A DNA stretch of 38,162 nt from CAVTHK01 sp964552235. GTDB lineage: Bacteria > Spirochaetota > Spirochaetia > SZUA-6 > CAVTHK01. The notes beneath the pieces are model-generated. The model was not told where the DNA came from, made no database searches, and was given only the letters and a program-made list of their open reading frames with translations. The position numbers and the translations under genes were made by a program. The DNA is taken from NCBI GenBank assembly GCA_964552235.1, contig CAZKGO010000045.1, positions 1-38,162 on the forward strand. The letters run 5' to 3'. This document shows, in pieces, positions 8,472-17,185 of the stretch (positions within the stretch are counted from its first letter, which is position 1; the number at the start of each line of letters is the position of its first letter).

Positions 8472-10658
8472 ATGAGCGGCCGCAGATGGAAGCTGGCGTA
8501 CATCAGGCGCCATGAGATCGCCCGCGACAACGTGCAGCCGACGGTGCCTCCGGAGAGCTGCACGCCCGTGTTCGGCCCCTCGCTGCCCGTGGGCGCACGC
8601 GTGGAGCAGACGCTGGCTGCGCTGAGCCTCGAGGAAAAGATCACGATGCTCGGCGGAGTCGACAGCATGGGCATCCATGGCGTGCCGCGCCTCGGGCTGC
8701 AGCGCGTCTGGTGCTCGGACGCATCGGCGGGGGTGCGCAACTTCGGGCCGGGAACGGCTTTTGCCGCGCCGGTGGCGCTGGCGGCTTCGTGGAACCGCGA
8801 CCTCGTGCGCCGGGTCGCCTCGGCCATAGGCGAGGAGTGCCGCGCGGTCGGTGTGTCGATCCTGCTCGGCCCCGGGGTGAACATCGCCCGCGTGCCCACC
8901 TGCGGCCGCAACTTCGAATACCTGGGCGAGGATCCTTTTCTCGCCTCCGAGCTCGCGGTCTCCTACATCGAAGGAGTGCAGAGCAGAGGCGTGGCCGCGA
9001 CGGTCAAGCACTTTGCCTGCAACAACTCCGAGTACGACCGGCACCGGATGAACGCGATCGTCGACGAACGCACGCTGCGCGAGATCTATTTGCCGGCCTT
9101 CCGCGCCGCCGTGCAGAGGGCGGGCACCCACTGCCTGATGTCGTCGTACAACCCCGTCAACGGCGCGTACGCCTCCGAGAACCGGACGCTGCTGCGCGAC
9201 CTGCTGAGAAAGGCGTGGGACTTCCGCGGAATCGTGATGTCGGACTGGAACTCGGTCTACAGCACGCGAGGGCCCCTGGAGGCGGGGATGGATCTGGAGA
9301 TGCCGCGCGGCGTCTTCTACAGCCGGGAGCAGATCGAGCCGCTGATCCACGAGGGGCGGGTGCCCGTCGATCTTGTGGACGAGAAGATCCGGCGCCTGCT
9401 CACGGTCTTCTACGGCATGGGCTTCTACGACCGACCGACGGTCGACTCCTCATGCACCGTCGGCGGCGACGCTCATCTGGCCACGGCCCTCGAGGCCGCG
9501 CGGCAGGGCATCGTGCTGCTCAAGAACCAAGGCGGGCTCCTGCCGCTGGATCCTCACCGCGTGCGGAGGATCGCGCTGCTCGGCCGCAACGCCACGGAGA
9601 CCCCCACGGGAGGAGGCGGCTCCTCGCGGGTGCGCGCCGCCAATCCGATCAGCCTCGAGCAGGGACTGCGCCAGGTGCTGCCGTCCGGCTGCCAGGTCGT
9701 GGTCGTCGCGGACCGGCACGGCCGCATCAGCGGCGCGGACGCGCGCAGGCTCAGGGACTCCGACGCCGTCGTGGCGTGCGTGGGATTCGACTACCGGATC
9801 GAGAGCGAGAGCTACGATCGGCGCTGGCGGCTGCCGGACGGCCAGGCGCGGCTGGTGCGCCGCGCCTGCGCCCTGAACCGCAACACGGTCGTGGTGCTCA
9901 CCGCCGGCGGCGACGTGGAGACTCAGTCGTGGGTCGCCCGCGTCCCCGCGCTCCTGCACACCTTCTACCTGGGCGAGCGCAGCGGCCAAGCGATCGCCGA
10001 GGCGCTCGTGGGCGCGAACAATCCGTCGGGCAAGCTGCCCTTCAGCATGGCGAGGCGCTGGTCCGACCACGCGGGGGTGGCGAACTACGTGCGCCGCCCC
10101 GAGCGCACGAGCAAGCGGCTGACGCTCGGCCCCAGGGCGCGGCGCCTGGTCAACGACTGGCCGGCCGCGCGGCTGGAGCGGCTGCCCCGGGAGCGCCGCG
10201 ACGTGCGCTATGCCGAAGGGGTGTTCGTCGGCTACCGGCATTTCGACTCGCGGGACATCGAGCCGCAGTTCGCGTTTGGGCACGGGCTCAGCTACACGAC
10301 GTTCGAGCTGTCCGGCATGCGCCTTTCGAGCCCGACGATGCGCAGGGGCGAGGAGTTGACGGTGGCCGCGACCGTTCGCAACTGCGGCTGCCGGGCAGGG
10401 GCCGAAGTCGTGCAGCTCTACGTCGAGGACCTCGAGAGCTCCGTCGAGCGGCCGCGCAAGGAGCTGAAGGCCTTCGAACGCGTGGCCCTCCAGGCGGGAG
10501 AGAGCCGCGAGGTCGCTCTGCGCCTCGGCGAAGAAGCCTTGAGCTTCTACGACCCCCTCACGCGTTCGTGGGTGGCCGAGCCCGGCCGTTTCCGCCTGCA
10601 CCTGGGCAGCAGTTCCCGCGCGATCGCGGGGAACGTCGAGCTGGAGTACCTCGGGTAG
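8472..10658 (+). CDS. GH3 beta-glycosidase (beta-glucosidase type)
   Basis: Protein of 728 residues with the complete three-part GH3 layout. The N-terminal TIM barrel (about 40-320) carries 'GRNFEYLGEDP', 'KHF' at 179-181 and the nucleophile Asp258 in 'GIVMSDWNSV'. The C-terminal alpha/beta sandwich begins near 'GIVLLKNQGGLLPL'. A fibronectin-III-like domain closes the protein ('EVVQLYVEDLESSVERPRKELKAFERV'). It probably removes beta-linked glucose or a related sugar from oligosaccharides. No signal peptide, so probably cytoplasmic. The ATG is preceded by a G-rich binding site. It follows the deaminase on the same strand and converges on carbamate kinase with only six bases between stop codons. 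Specificity (beta-glucosidase, xylosidase or other) cannot be fixed from sequence alone. Confidence 0.93.
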   Translation: MSGRRWKLAYIRRHEIARDNVQPTVPPESCTPVFGPSLPVGARVEQTLAALSLEEKITMLGGVDSMGIHGVPRLGLQRVWCSDASAGVRNFGPGTAFAAPVALAASWNRDLVRRVASAIGEECRAVGVSILLGPGVNIARVPTCGRNFEYLGEDPFLASELAVSYIEGVQSRGVAATVKHFACNNSEYDRHRMNAIVDERTLREIYLPAFRAAVQRAGTHCLMSSYNPVNGAYASENRTLLRDLLRKAWDFRGIVMSDWNSVYSTRGPLEAGMDLEMPRGVFYSREQIEPLIHEGRVPVDLVDEKIRRLLTVFYGMGFYDRPTVDSSCTVGGDAHLATALEAARQGIVLLKNQGGLLPLDPHRVRRIALLGRNATETPTGGGGSSRVRAANPISLEQGLRQVLPSGCQVVVVADRHGRISGADARRLRDSDAVVACVGFDYRIESESYDRRWRLPDGQARLVRRACALNRNTVVVLTAGGDVETQSWVARVPALLHTFYLGERSGQAIAEALVGANNPSGKLPFSMARRWSDHAGVANYVRRPERTSKRLTLGPRARRLVNDWPAARLERLPRERRDVRYAEGVFVGYRHFDSRDIEPQFAFGHGLSYTTFELSGMRLSSPTMRRGEELTVAATVRNCGCRAGAEVVQLYVEDLESSVERPRKELKAFERVALQAGESREVALRLGEEALSFYDPLTRSWVAEPGRFRLHLGSSSRAIAGNVELEYLG

Positions 10659-10664
10659 GGCCTG

Positions 10665-11624
10665 CTACGGCACGATGCGAGTGCCTGTCTCGCCGCGGAG
10701 GGCGCGGCCGATGTTTTCGGGGCTCGTGATGAGGGCCTCGCGGCCTCCGGCCTCGAGGTAGGCGACGATCGCACGGATCTTGGGGGCCATCGATCCCGCG
10801 GCAAAGTGGCCTCCCTCTGCCAGGTACCGCTTGGCTTCGGCAAGCGTCATGCGGTCGATCCACCGCTGGTCCGGCTTGCCGAAGTTGACCGCGACCTTGT
10901 CCACCGCCGTGGCGATGAGGAACAGCTGCGCCCCCACGGCGCGGGCGAGCAGGCTCGCGGCGTCGTCCTTGTCGATGACGGCGGCCACTCCTCTGTATTC
11001 GCCGCCCCCGATGTCGACGACGGGGATGCCTCCCCCGCCGACGGTGATCACGACGGTGCCGGCCGCAAGGAGCGCCTTGACCGAGTCGAGCTCGACGATC
11101 TCCTTGGAGCGCGGGGACGGCACGACGCGCCGCCATCCGCGGCCAGCGTCCTCCATGACCGACCAGCCCATCTGCTCCCGCAGGCGCGCGGCCTCGGCCG
11201 CGTCGACAAAGCCCCCGATCGGCTTGGTCGGGTTGGCAAAGGCGGGGTCCTCGCGCTCGACCAGCACCTGGGTCACGACGGTCGCGACGTTCTTGCGGAT
11301 TCCCCGGTGGAAGAGCTCGTTCTGCAGGGCCTGCTGCAGCTCGTAGCCGATGGCGCCCTGCGTGTCGGCTACGCAGACGTCGAGGGGCACCTCGTGCATT
11401 CCTTCGACCTTGTGGGCGATCTCGGATCGGCGCAGGACGAACCCGACCTGCGGCCCGTTGCCGTGCCCGATCGCGAGATCCCATCCGGCCTCGATCATGT
11501 CGGCCAGGTGATGGGCGGTCTCGCGCAGCGCCTCTTCCTGATCTTCGACGCTCAGGTGCTTCGGGTCCTTGATGAGCGAGTTGCCTCCGATGGCCACGAC
11601 GGCGATCCTGGCTTTTGGCGTCAC
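10665..11624 (-). CDS. arcC: carbamate kinase
   Basis: Protein of 319 residues, full length, making ATP and carbamate from carbamoyl phosphate and ADP, or the reverse. Family motifs in order: 'VAIGGNSLI', 'GHGNGPQVG', 'QGAIGYELQQAL', 'NPTKPIGGF', 'GGGGIPV' and 'FAAGSMAPKI' near the end. The start is GTG with GGAGG about 7 bases upstream. No arginine deiminase or ornithine carbamoyltransferase gene is next to it, so it is an orphan here; it could serve another carbamoyl-phosphate-yielding route (agmatine, allantoin/oxamate, citrulline). It converges on GH3 and is divergent from the transporter region through an AT-rich gap. Confidence 0.93.
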   Translation of the reverse strand: MTPKARIAVVAIGGNSLIKDPKHLSVEDQEEALRETAHHLADMIEAGWDLAIGHGNGPQVGFVLRRSEIAHKVEGMHEVPLDVCVADTQGAIGYELQQALQNELFHRGIRKNVATVVTQVLVEREDPAFANPTKPIGGFVDAAEAARLREQMGWSVMEDAGRGWRRVVPSPRSKEIVELDSVKALLAAGTVVITVGGGGIPVVDIGGGEYRGVAAVIDKDDAASLLARAVGAQLFLIATAVDKVAVNFGKPDQRWIDRMTLAEAKRYLAEGGHFAAGSMAPKIRAIVAYLEAGGREALITSPENIGRALRGETGTRIVP

Positions 11625-11687
11625 GCCGGCCTCCGCTCAAGAGAGATTAGGGGCGCGGACGGGGAAGGAACAGCGCAGGAAACACGT

Positions 11688-11722
11688 TTGAAATCATACT
11701 GCTATCTTACCACAATTACCCA
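11688..11722. promoter_or_regulatory. AT-rich divergent promoter region
   Basis: This short AT-rich patch contrasts with the GC-rich surroundings. On plus, TTGAAA (11688-11693), a 17-base spacer and CACAAT (11711-11716) can drive the permease-chimera gene. On minus, TATGAT (11698-11693) is a good -10 for carbamate kinase, with only a weak -35 (TTGGGT at 11722-11717, 18 bases away). The two overlap. Confidence 0.35.
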
Positions 11723-11764
11723 ACACAAGTGGGATGGCCTTTGCCCGCCGCGTCAATCGCCGGG

Positions 11765-12583
11765 ATGACTGCGTCCAGGAGCCGTCAACTCTGGCGCAGC
11801 ATCGTCAGGCACCGGGTGCTGCTGCTCATGGTGCTCCCGGCCTTCCTCTATTTTCTCATCTTCCGTCACGGCCCCATCCTGGGCGTCTCGATCGCCTTTC
11901 TGGACTTCAGGGCGAAGGTAGGCCAGACCTTCTTCCAGAGCATCGCCCGCAGCCGCTGGGTGGGCCTCCAGAACTTCAGGGACTTCCTCACCAGCATGAC
12001 GGGCCTCCAGATCCTGCGCAACACGCTGCTGATCAGCCTTTACAAGATCGTCTTCGGCTTTCCCGCGCCCATCATCCTGGCGCTGCTGCTCAACGAGGTG
12101 CAGGCGAGCTCATTCAAGCGGGTGGTGCAGACGATCACCTATCTCCTCCACTTCATCTCGTGGGTGATACTGGCGGGCATCCTGCGGATGCTGCTTTCGC
12201 CGGACTTCGGGCTGATCGTGCCCCTGTTCCGCTGGTTCGGCGTCGAGGTGATCAATCTCCTCGGCGACGTGCGCGAGATGTCCGAGAGCCCCTATTGCCC
12301 GCTCTGGGTGCCGGAGGTCTACGAGAAGTACCTCGACCCGCTCGCGGTCGAGTACGCCCACCACAATCCCGGCTACTTCGACGCGCTGCTCTCGATCCCC
12401 TTTGCCGAGCAGACCAAGTACGGTCCGGACCTGGACAAGCTGACCAACGAGACGTTTCTTGCTATCATCACGGGCAAGAAGCCGATCAGCGAGTACGACA
12501 GCTACGTGCAGACCTGGATGAAGAACGGCGGCGAGGAGATGACCAAGGCCGCTCAGGCGCTCTACGACAGGGCCTTCAAGTAG
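11765..12583 (+). pseudogene. chimera: LplB-type permease N-terminus fused in frame to the C-terminus of an LplA-type binding protein
   Basis: Open frame of 272 residues. Residues 1 to about 168 match the start of an LplB/YteP-class sugar permease ('LPAFLYFLIFRHGPILGVSIAF', 'WVGLQNFRDFL', 'FPAPIILALLLNEV', 'LHFISWVILAGIL', 'GVEVINLLGD') with several membrane segments, but stop well before the EAA loop that contacts the ATPase. Residues about 176-272 ('PLWVPEVYEKYLDPLA...LTNETFLAIITGKKPISEYDSYVQTWMKNGG') are the soluble C-terminal end of an LplA/YtcQ-class binding protein. The usual order is permease, permease, binding protein, so a deletion with its junction near 12266-12292 would remove the rest of LplB, all of LplC and most of LplA, roughly 2.5 kb by family sizes (estimate). 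It cannot work as either parent. The ATG at 11765 matches family starts; a GTG at 11729 is in frame. Confidence 0.75.
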
Positions 12584-12656
12584 AGGACTTCAGCAGCGGG
12601 GCGGCAGGCGGCGGCCGCCCCGCACGCTCACCTACCGCATGACTGGAGGACGGAGA

Positions 12657-14069
12657 ATGCTCAAGGCACGCGTTGACTTCGCGAAACATCTTCGCGCGTG
12701 GGACGGCTTCGGCGTCAACTACGTGGCAGCGGCGCAGACCCGCGACTGGTCGCAGTGGCCCCAGGACTACGGTTCCTTCGGCCTGCTCTCGGAAACGGAT
12801 CGCCGGCGGATCATAGAGCTGATCTTCGGCGACGACGGCCTGAAGCCGACGATCGGCAAGATGTTCATCGACTCGCTGCAGGCCGGCATGAGCAAGCCGG
12901 CGGGCGTGAACCCGGACCTGATGGTCCTGCAGCCGCAGCTCTACGACCACCAGACGACGACAAAGTGGATGCGCTGGTTCTGGCGCGAGGGGCTCGAGCG
13001 CCTGCGCCGCCGCGGCGAGGAGCCGAGACTCGTAGCCACACTCTACGGACCAGCTCCGTGGATGACGAAGCAGAAGACCCTCCGCGGCCGCGACATCGAT
13101 CCGGCGGAGAAGTACGAGATCGCCAAGTACATCATCTCCTTCGCCAAGCACATGATCGAGAAGGAGAGCATCCCCATTCGCTTCCTTTCCCTGCACAACG
13201 AGGGCGGCATCGAGGAGTACGAGCGGCGCTGGCCTGCCGACGGCGGCGACGGGCCCGAGTACCTCAAGCACGACTACAACGCGATCTGGCCCGTGGAGAC
13301 CGTGGCGGAGTTCATCGGCTTCATGCGCGGAATGCTCGACAGGCAGGGCCTGCAGCAGGTCGCCCTGGGCAACGGCGAGTGCACCCGCCTCGACGGTACG
13401 GTCAAGTACGTCGAGGCCATCGTGAAGAACCCCCTTGCCCTTGCCCACTACGGGCTCGTGACCAGCCATGGCTTCGGAGGCGACGACACGATGTTCACCA
13501 GCGCTCCGCTGGACGTCGTGCGCAAGGTCAAGCCCGACTTCCACGGCTGGGTCACGTCGGCTTCGTGGGGCAGGATGGACATGAGCTTCCTGCGCACGAT
13601 CCACCACCACATCATGACCTCGAAGGTGAACGGCTACATACCCTGGGCCGTGGTGCAGCGGCACAGCCAGTGGGTGGGCGGCGACCCGAACCCGGGGACG
13701 GCGATTCTGATCGACGACCAGGGAACGTGGTCGGTGCAGCGCGGCTACTACCTGTACAAGCACTACTGCCGCGTCGGAAGGGCAGGCATGGCCGTGGCCG
13801 ACGCGGAGAGCCCGAGTCGCGAGGTGCTCGTCACGGCTTTCGCAGCCGCGGGCGCGAAATCGCCCGACGCCGCGGTCGTGCTGAACACCGGCGAGGCGCC
13901 GCAGAAGCTCCAGCTGCGCCTGGCCGGCTCGCCGAGCCGCCGCTTCGCCGTCGTGGTCACCGACGACGCGCGCACGTACCAGAAGCTGCCCGACGCCCTG
14001 GCCGGCGACGGCGTCGTGAGCTTGGAACTGCCGCCGCGCAGCGTCCACACCCTCGAGGCGCTCGGCTGA
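12657..14069 (+). CDS. GH30-like glycoside hydrolase
   Basis: Protein of 470 residues. The ATG at 12657 is chosen for its GGAGGACGGAGA site; an in-frame ATG at 12639 lacks one. Features of GH30 (glucosylceramidase-like): 'WDGFGVNY' at the start, 'YGPAPWMTK' (residues about 130-138), and the acid/base motif His180-Asn181-Glu182. A C-terminal beta domain (about 370-470) is typical. At the expected nucleophile strand the sequence is 'HGWVTSASWG' (296-305), with Ser where GH30 enzymes normally have Glu, so activity or mechanism is uncertain. No signal peptide. It sits directly behind the remnant Lpl-type importer, with which it probably formed one operon, and ahead of a CUT1 importer. Substrate unknown. 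Confidence 0.75.
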   Translation: MLKARVDFAKHLRAWDGFGVNYVAAAQTRDWSQWPQDYGSFGLLSETDRRRIIELIFGDDGLKPTIGKMFIDSLQAGMSKPAGVNPDLMVLQPQLYDHQTTTKWMRWFWREGLERLRRRGEEPRLVATLYGPAPWMTKQKTLRGRDIDPAEKYEIAKYIISFAKHMIEKESIPIRFLSLHNEGGIEEYERRWPADGGDGPEYLKHDYNAIWPVETVAEFIGFMRGMLDRQGLQQVALGNGECTRLDGTVKYVEAIVKNPLALAHYGLVTSHGFGGDDTMFTSAPLDVVRKVKPDFHGWVTSASWGRMDMSFLRTIHHHIMTSKVNGYIPWAVVQRHSQWVGGDPNPGTAILIDDQGTWSVQRGYYLYKHYCRVGRAGMAVADAESPSREVLVTAFAAAGAKSPDAAVVLNTGEAPQKLQLRLAGSPSRRFAVVVTDDARTYQKLPDALAGDGVVSLELPPRSVHTLEALG

Positions 14070-14163
14070 GACCGTCCGGGCAGCGGATCCGGTCGAGTTT
14101 GACAGTCGGTCGCCGCGCATCCACGCTTCCAGGAGAATCGATCCTACGCCGAGGAGGTGGCGC

Positions 14164-15424
14164 ATGAAGAGGCTCCTGGCAGGCCTGGCCCTGGTCCTTG
14201 CAGTCGCGGCGGTCTTTGCGACCGGCACGCAGGAGGCGGCGGCCACTGGTCCGGTCTCGATCGTCTACTGGCAGTATTTCTACGAGAGCAAGGTGCAGGT
14301 GATCGACCAACTGATCCAGAAGTTCCAGGCCGAGAATCCGAACATCAAGGTCGAGCAGGTCACCTTTCCCTATGAGAACTACAACCAGAAGGTGGCTTCG
14401 TCCCTGCCCGCTGGAACGGGCCCCGACGTCATCAACCTGTTCTACGGCTGGCTGCCGCTGTACGTTAAGTCGGGCTACCTCGAACCGCTGTCGCCTTCGG
14501 ACTTCAGCCCCGACAGCTTCAAGAGCGGCTTCTTCCCCTTTGTCGAGCAGAGCGTGAAGTTCGAGGGCAAGAACTACTCGGTGCCCACGGCGGTGCGCAC
14601 GCTGGCCCTCCTGTGGAACAAGAAGCTGTTCCGCGAAGGCGGCTTCGATGCGGAGAAGCCCCCCAGACCCTCGACGAGACGGCGGCCATGGCCAAGAAGC
14701 TGTCGAAGTACGACGGCCCCTAATCCAGGCGGGGATGGCGATGCAGCCCACGGGGCAGGGGCACAGCTGGATCCGCGAGGGGTTGATCCGGCAGTTCGGG
14801 GGCACGCCCTACAGCGCCGACGGCCGCAAGGTCACGTACAACACCGCCGAGGGCGTCGCCGCCCTGCAGTGGTACACCGACCGCATAACAAAGGACAGGG
14901 TGGGATACCCGAACTTCGCCACCGACGACGTGACGGCCTTCAAGTCGCAGAAGGCGGCCATGAACATCGACGGCTCCTTCAGGATCGCGACGCTGAACGC
15001 CGTCAAGGACTTGGAGTGGGCGGTCGCCGAACTGCCCTCGCACAAGGGCATCAGGAGCAACTACGCCTCGTTCTGGACCCACGGCATCACGGCGGGGACC
15101 AAGGGCGCCAAGCTCGCGGCGTCGGTCAAGTTCCTCAAGTACATCAAATGCGCCGACGCCATGGGGGTGTGGCTCGAAAAGGTCGGCGAGCTTCCGGCCA
15201 ACCCGGGATTCGCGGCGCAGCAAAAGGACAAGCCTTTTGTCGGGGTGTTCCTCAAGGGCCTCGACTACGCCCACGCCACGATCTTCGTCGACGAGTCGGG
15301 CCAGAGGAAGGTCTTTGTCGATATGGTCGACCAGGTGATCCTCAGGAACCGCGCGCCCGCCGATGCCCTCAAGGAGGCGGCCGAGACCGAGCAGAGGCTG
15401 ATCGACGACTTCTGGAAGAAGTAG
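14164..15424 (+). pseudogene. CUT1 sugar-binding protein gene with two frameshifts
   Basis: The ATG follows GAGGAGG. The first frame gives a spirochaete-style leader ending 'FATGTQE' and a normal extracellular binding-protein N-terminus to 'FREGGFDAEKPP'. The protein then continues in two other frames: 'QTLDETAAMAKKLSKYDGP' from 14664 to about 14719, and 'LIQAGMAMQPTGQGHSW...' from about 14720 to the stop at 15424. Each jump falls in a C run (six C at 14659-14664; four C at 14717-14720), and adding one C to each restores a continuous protein of about 420 residues. Either the gene is broken or the runs are miscounted; the intact downstream permeases favour sequencing error or a very recent mutation. 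If intact, it would deliver a sugar to the permeases at 15457 and 16358. Confidence 0.85.
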
Positions 15425-15456
15425 AAGGCTGCGCTGACGCCCGGCCTGGAGACGTC

Positions 15457-16344
15457 ATGACCCTCGCGAAGAAGCAGGTGCTCACGGCTTATGTCTTTCT
15501 CGCTGTGCCTCTGCTCTTTTTCCTGTTCGTGCGCTTCGTGCCCATGGCCTACGCCCTGGTGATGAGCGCCACGAACTGGAAGCTCCTCGCCCGCAACCTC
15601 AGGTTTCTCGGCCTGGACAACTTCCGCACGATCTTCGCTGACAGGGTCTTTCGCGCCTCCCTCGCCAACACGCTGCGCTATGCCGTGGTGGGCGCGCCGC
15701 TCGCCATCGTCATCAGCTTCTTCCTGGCCCTGCAGCTGAGCAGGATCGGCCGGTTCAGGTCCTTCTACCGCCTTCTCTACGTGCTGCCCTACATCACGCC
15801 GGTCGTGGCCGTGAGCTGGGTCTGGCGCTGGATGTTCCAGCCCGTGCCCTTCGGCATCATCAACGGCGTGCTGAGCGGGATGGGGCTGGCGCCCCACGGC
15901 TTTCTCAACGATCCGCGAGAGGCCCTGGCCTCGATCACGGCGGTCAACGTGTGGGTCGAGCTGGGCTACTGCGTCACGATCTTTCTCGCCGGGATCCAGA
16001 ACATCCCGAGCGAGTACGTCGAGGCGGCCAAGATCGACGGCGCCTCGGAGCGCAGGGTCCTGCGCAGCATCATCCTGCCTCTCATGATGCCCGTGACGCT
16101 CTTTCTCACGGTGATGCAGGGCATCCAGTTCCTGCGCATCTTCACCCAGGTCTACAACATGTCGACCCAGGCCACGGGAGGACCTCTCGACTCGACCAAG
16201 TCGATCGCCCTCTACGTCTATCAGACGGCCTTCGCGAAGTTCGAGATGGGGCTGGCGGCAAGCGCCAGCCTCGTGCTCTTCGCGATCATCATGGCGGTCA
16301 CGCTGCTGCAGATCCGGTTCTTTGACCGGAGAGTCAGCTACTAG
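15457..16344 (+). CDS. CUT1 sugar ABC transporter permease (MalF/UgpA type)
   Basis: Protein of 295 residues with about six membrane segments, one half of the sugar channel in the inner membrane. The EAA loop that docks to the ATPase is intact: 'EYVEAAKIDGASERRVLRSIILPLMMP'-type sequence near residues 188-214. It follows the binding-protein gene by 32 bases and precedes the second permease, the standard CUT1 order. No ATP-binding gene accompanies them, so a shared MsmX/UgpC-like ATPase elsewhere must power import. Substrate cannot be deduced; neighbours (GH30-like enzyme, amidohydrolase) suggest a glycoside or sugar acid. Confidence 0.93.
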   Translation: MTLAKKQVLTAYVFLAVPLLFFLFVRFVPMAYALVMSATNWKLLARNLRFLGLDNFRTIFADRVFRASLANTLRYAVVGAPLAIVISFFLALQLSRIGRFRSFYRLLYVLPYITPVVAVSWVWRWMFQPVPFGIINGVLSGMGLAPHGFLNDPREALASITAVNVWVELGYCVTIFLAGIQNIPSEYVEAAKIDGASERRVLRSIILPLMMPVTLFLTVMQGIQFLRIFTQVYNMSTQATGGPLDSTKSIALYVYQTAFAKFEMGLAASASLVLFAIIMAVTLLQIRFFDRRVSY

Positions 16345-16357
16345 TCGGGGGGCGCCG

Positions 16358-17182
16358 ATGAGGGCGGACAGGCTGCGCGCCGCTTTCGCCTACGCGGTTC
16401 TCTCCGCGCTGGCGATCGCCATGGTGTTCCCCTTTGCCTGGATGCTCATGTCTTCGCTCAAGGACGCAACGCAGATCTTCAAGCTCAGGTTCCTTCCCAC
16501 CCGCCCGTCGCTCGACAACTACCGCCTGCTGTTCTTCGGCAGCCGCTCGCGCTTTCCGCTGTGGTTCCTCAACAGCCTGATCGTCGCGATCGCCGTCACG
16601 GCTTCGGTCCTGTTTTTCGACTCGCTCCTGGGTTACACGCTGTCGAAGTTCAAGTTCCCGGGCAAGAAGCTGGTGTTCGTCCTGATTGTGAGCACCCTGA
16701 TGATCCCCACCGAGATGCTCGTGATCCCGTGGTACTCGATCTCGGTCACCCTCAAGTGGGTCGACACCCGCTGGGGCATCATGTTTCCCGGCATGATGAG
16801 CGCCTTCGGCGTGTTCCTGATGCGCCAGTTCACCAGCAGCATCCCCGACGAGCTCATTGCCGCGGCCCGCATCGACGGCCAGGGCGAGCTCAAGATCCTG
16901 CTCACGATCGTGCTGCCCCTCGTGGCCTCGGCCCTCGCGACGCTGGCCATCTTCAACTTTATCGGCAACTGGAACGCCTTCATCTGGCCGCTGATCGTCG
17001 CCTCCAAGCCCCTGCGCTTCACGCTGCCCGTGGGGCTCGCCAACTTTTCCGGAGAGGCGGGAAGCGACTGGCACCTGATCATGACGGGGGCCACGGTGGC
17101 CATGGCGCCTCTCGTCGTGGTCTTTCTCGTGTTTCAGAAGCGCATCGTCAGAGGAATCGCCATGACGGGATTGAGGGGATAG
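16358..17182 (+). CDS. CUT1 sugar ABC transporter permease (MalG/UgpE type)
   Basis: Protein of 274 residues, second half of the channel. It starts at the ATG following a GGGGGG site, 13 bases after the first permease; the open frame can be read from 16322 but without a binding site and overlapping the upstream gene. N-terminal segment 'MVFPFAWMLMSSLKD', then a conserved EAA loop 'ELIAAARIDGQGELKILLTIVLP' and 'NFIGNWNAFIWPLIV' are diagnostic of the MalG class. Part of the 14164-18106 operon. Confidence 0.93.
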   Translation: MRADRLRAAFAYAVLSALAIAMVFPFAWMLMSSLKDATQIFKLRFLPTRPSLDNYRLLFFGSRSRFPLWFLNSLIVAIAVTASVLFFDSLLGYTLSKFKFPGKKLVFVLIVSTLMIPTEMLVIPWYSISVTLKWVDTRWGIMFPGMMSAFGVFLMRQFTSSIPDELIAAARIDGQGELKILLTIVLPLVASALATLAIFNFIGNWNAFIWPLIVASKPLRFTLPVGLANFSGEAGSDWHLIMTGATVAMAPLVVVFLVFQKRIVRGIAMTGLRG

Positions 17183-17185
17183 AGC

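Noticed and set aside
5252..8911. Minus-strand open frame of 1219 residues containing GH42
   Set aside because: The upstream half is the antisense of the deaminase and GH3 genes; GH42 has its own binding site and promoter at 7261.
14164..16344. Continuous 726-residue frame joining binding protein and permease
   Set aside because: Two frameshifts put the middle of the binding protein in other frames; the frame rejoins the permease by chance, so this is not a real fusion.
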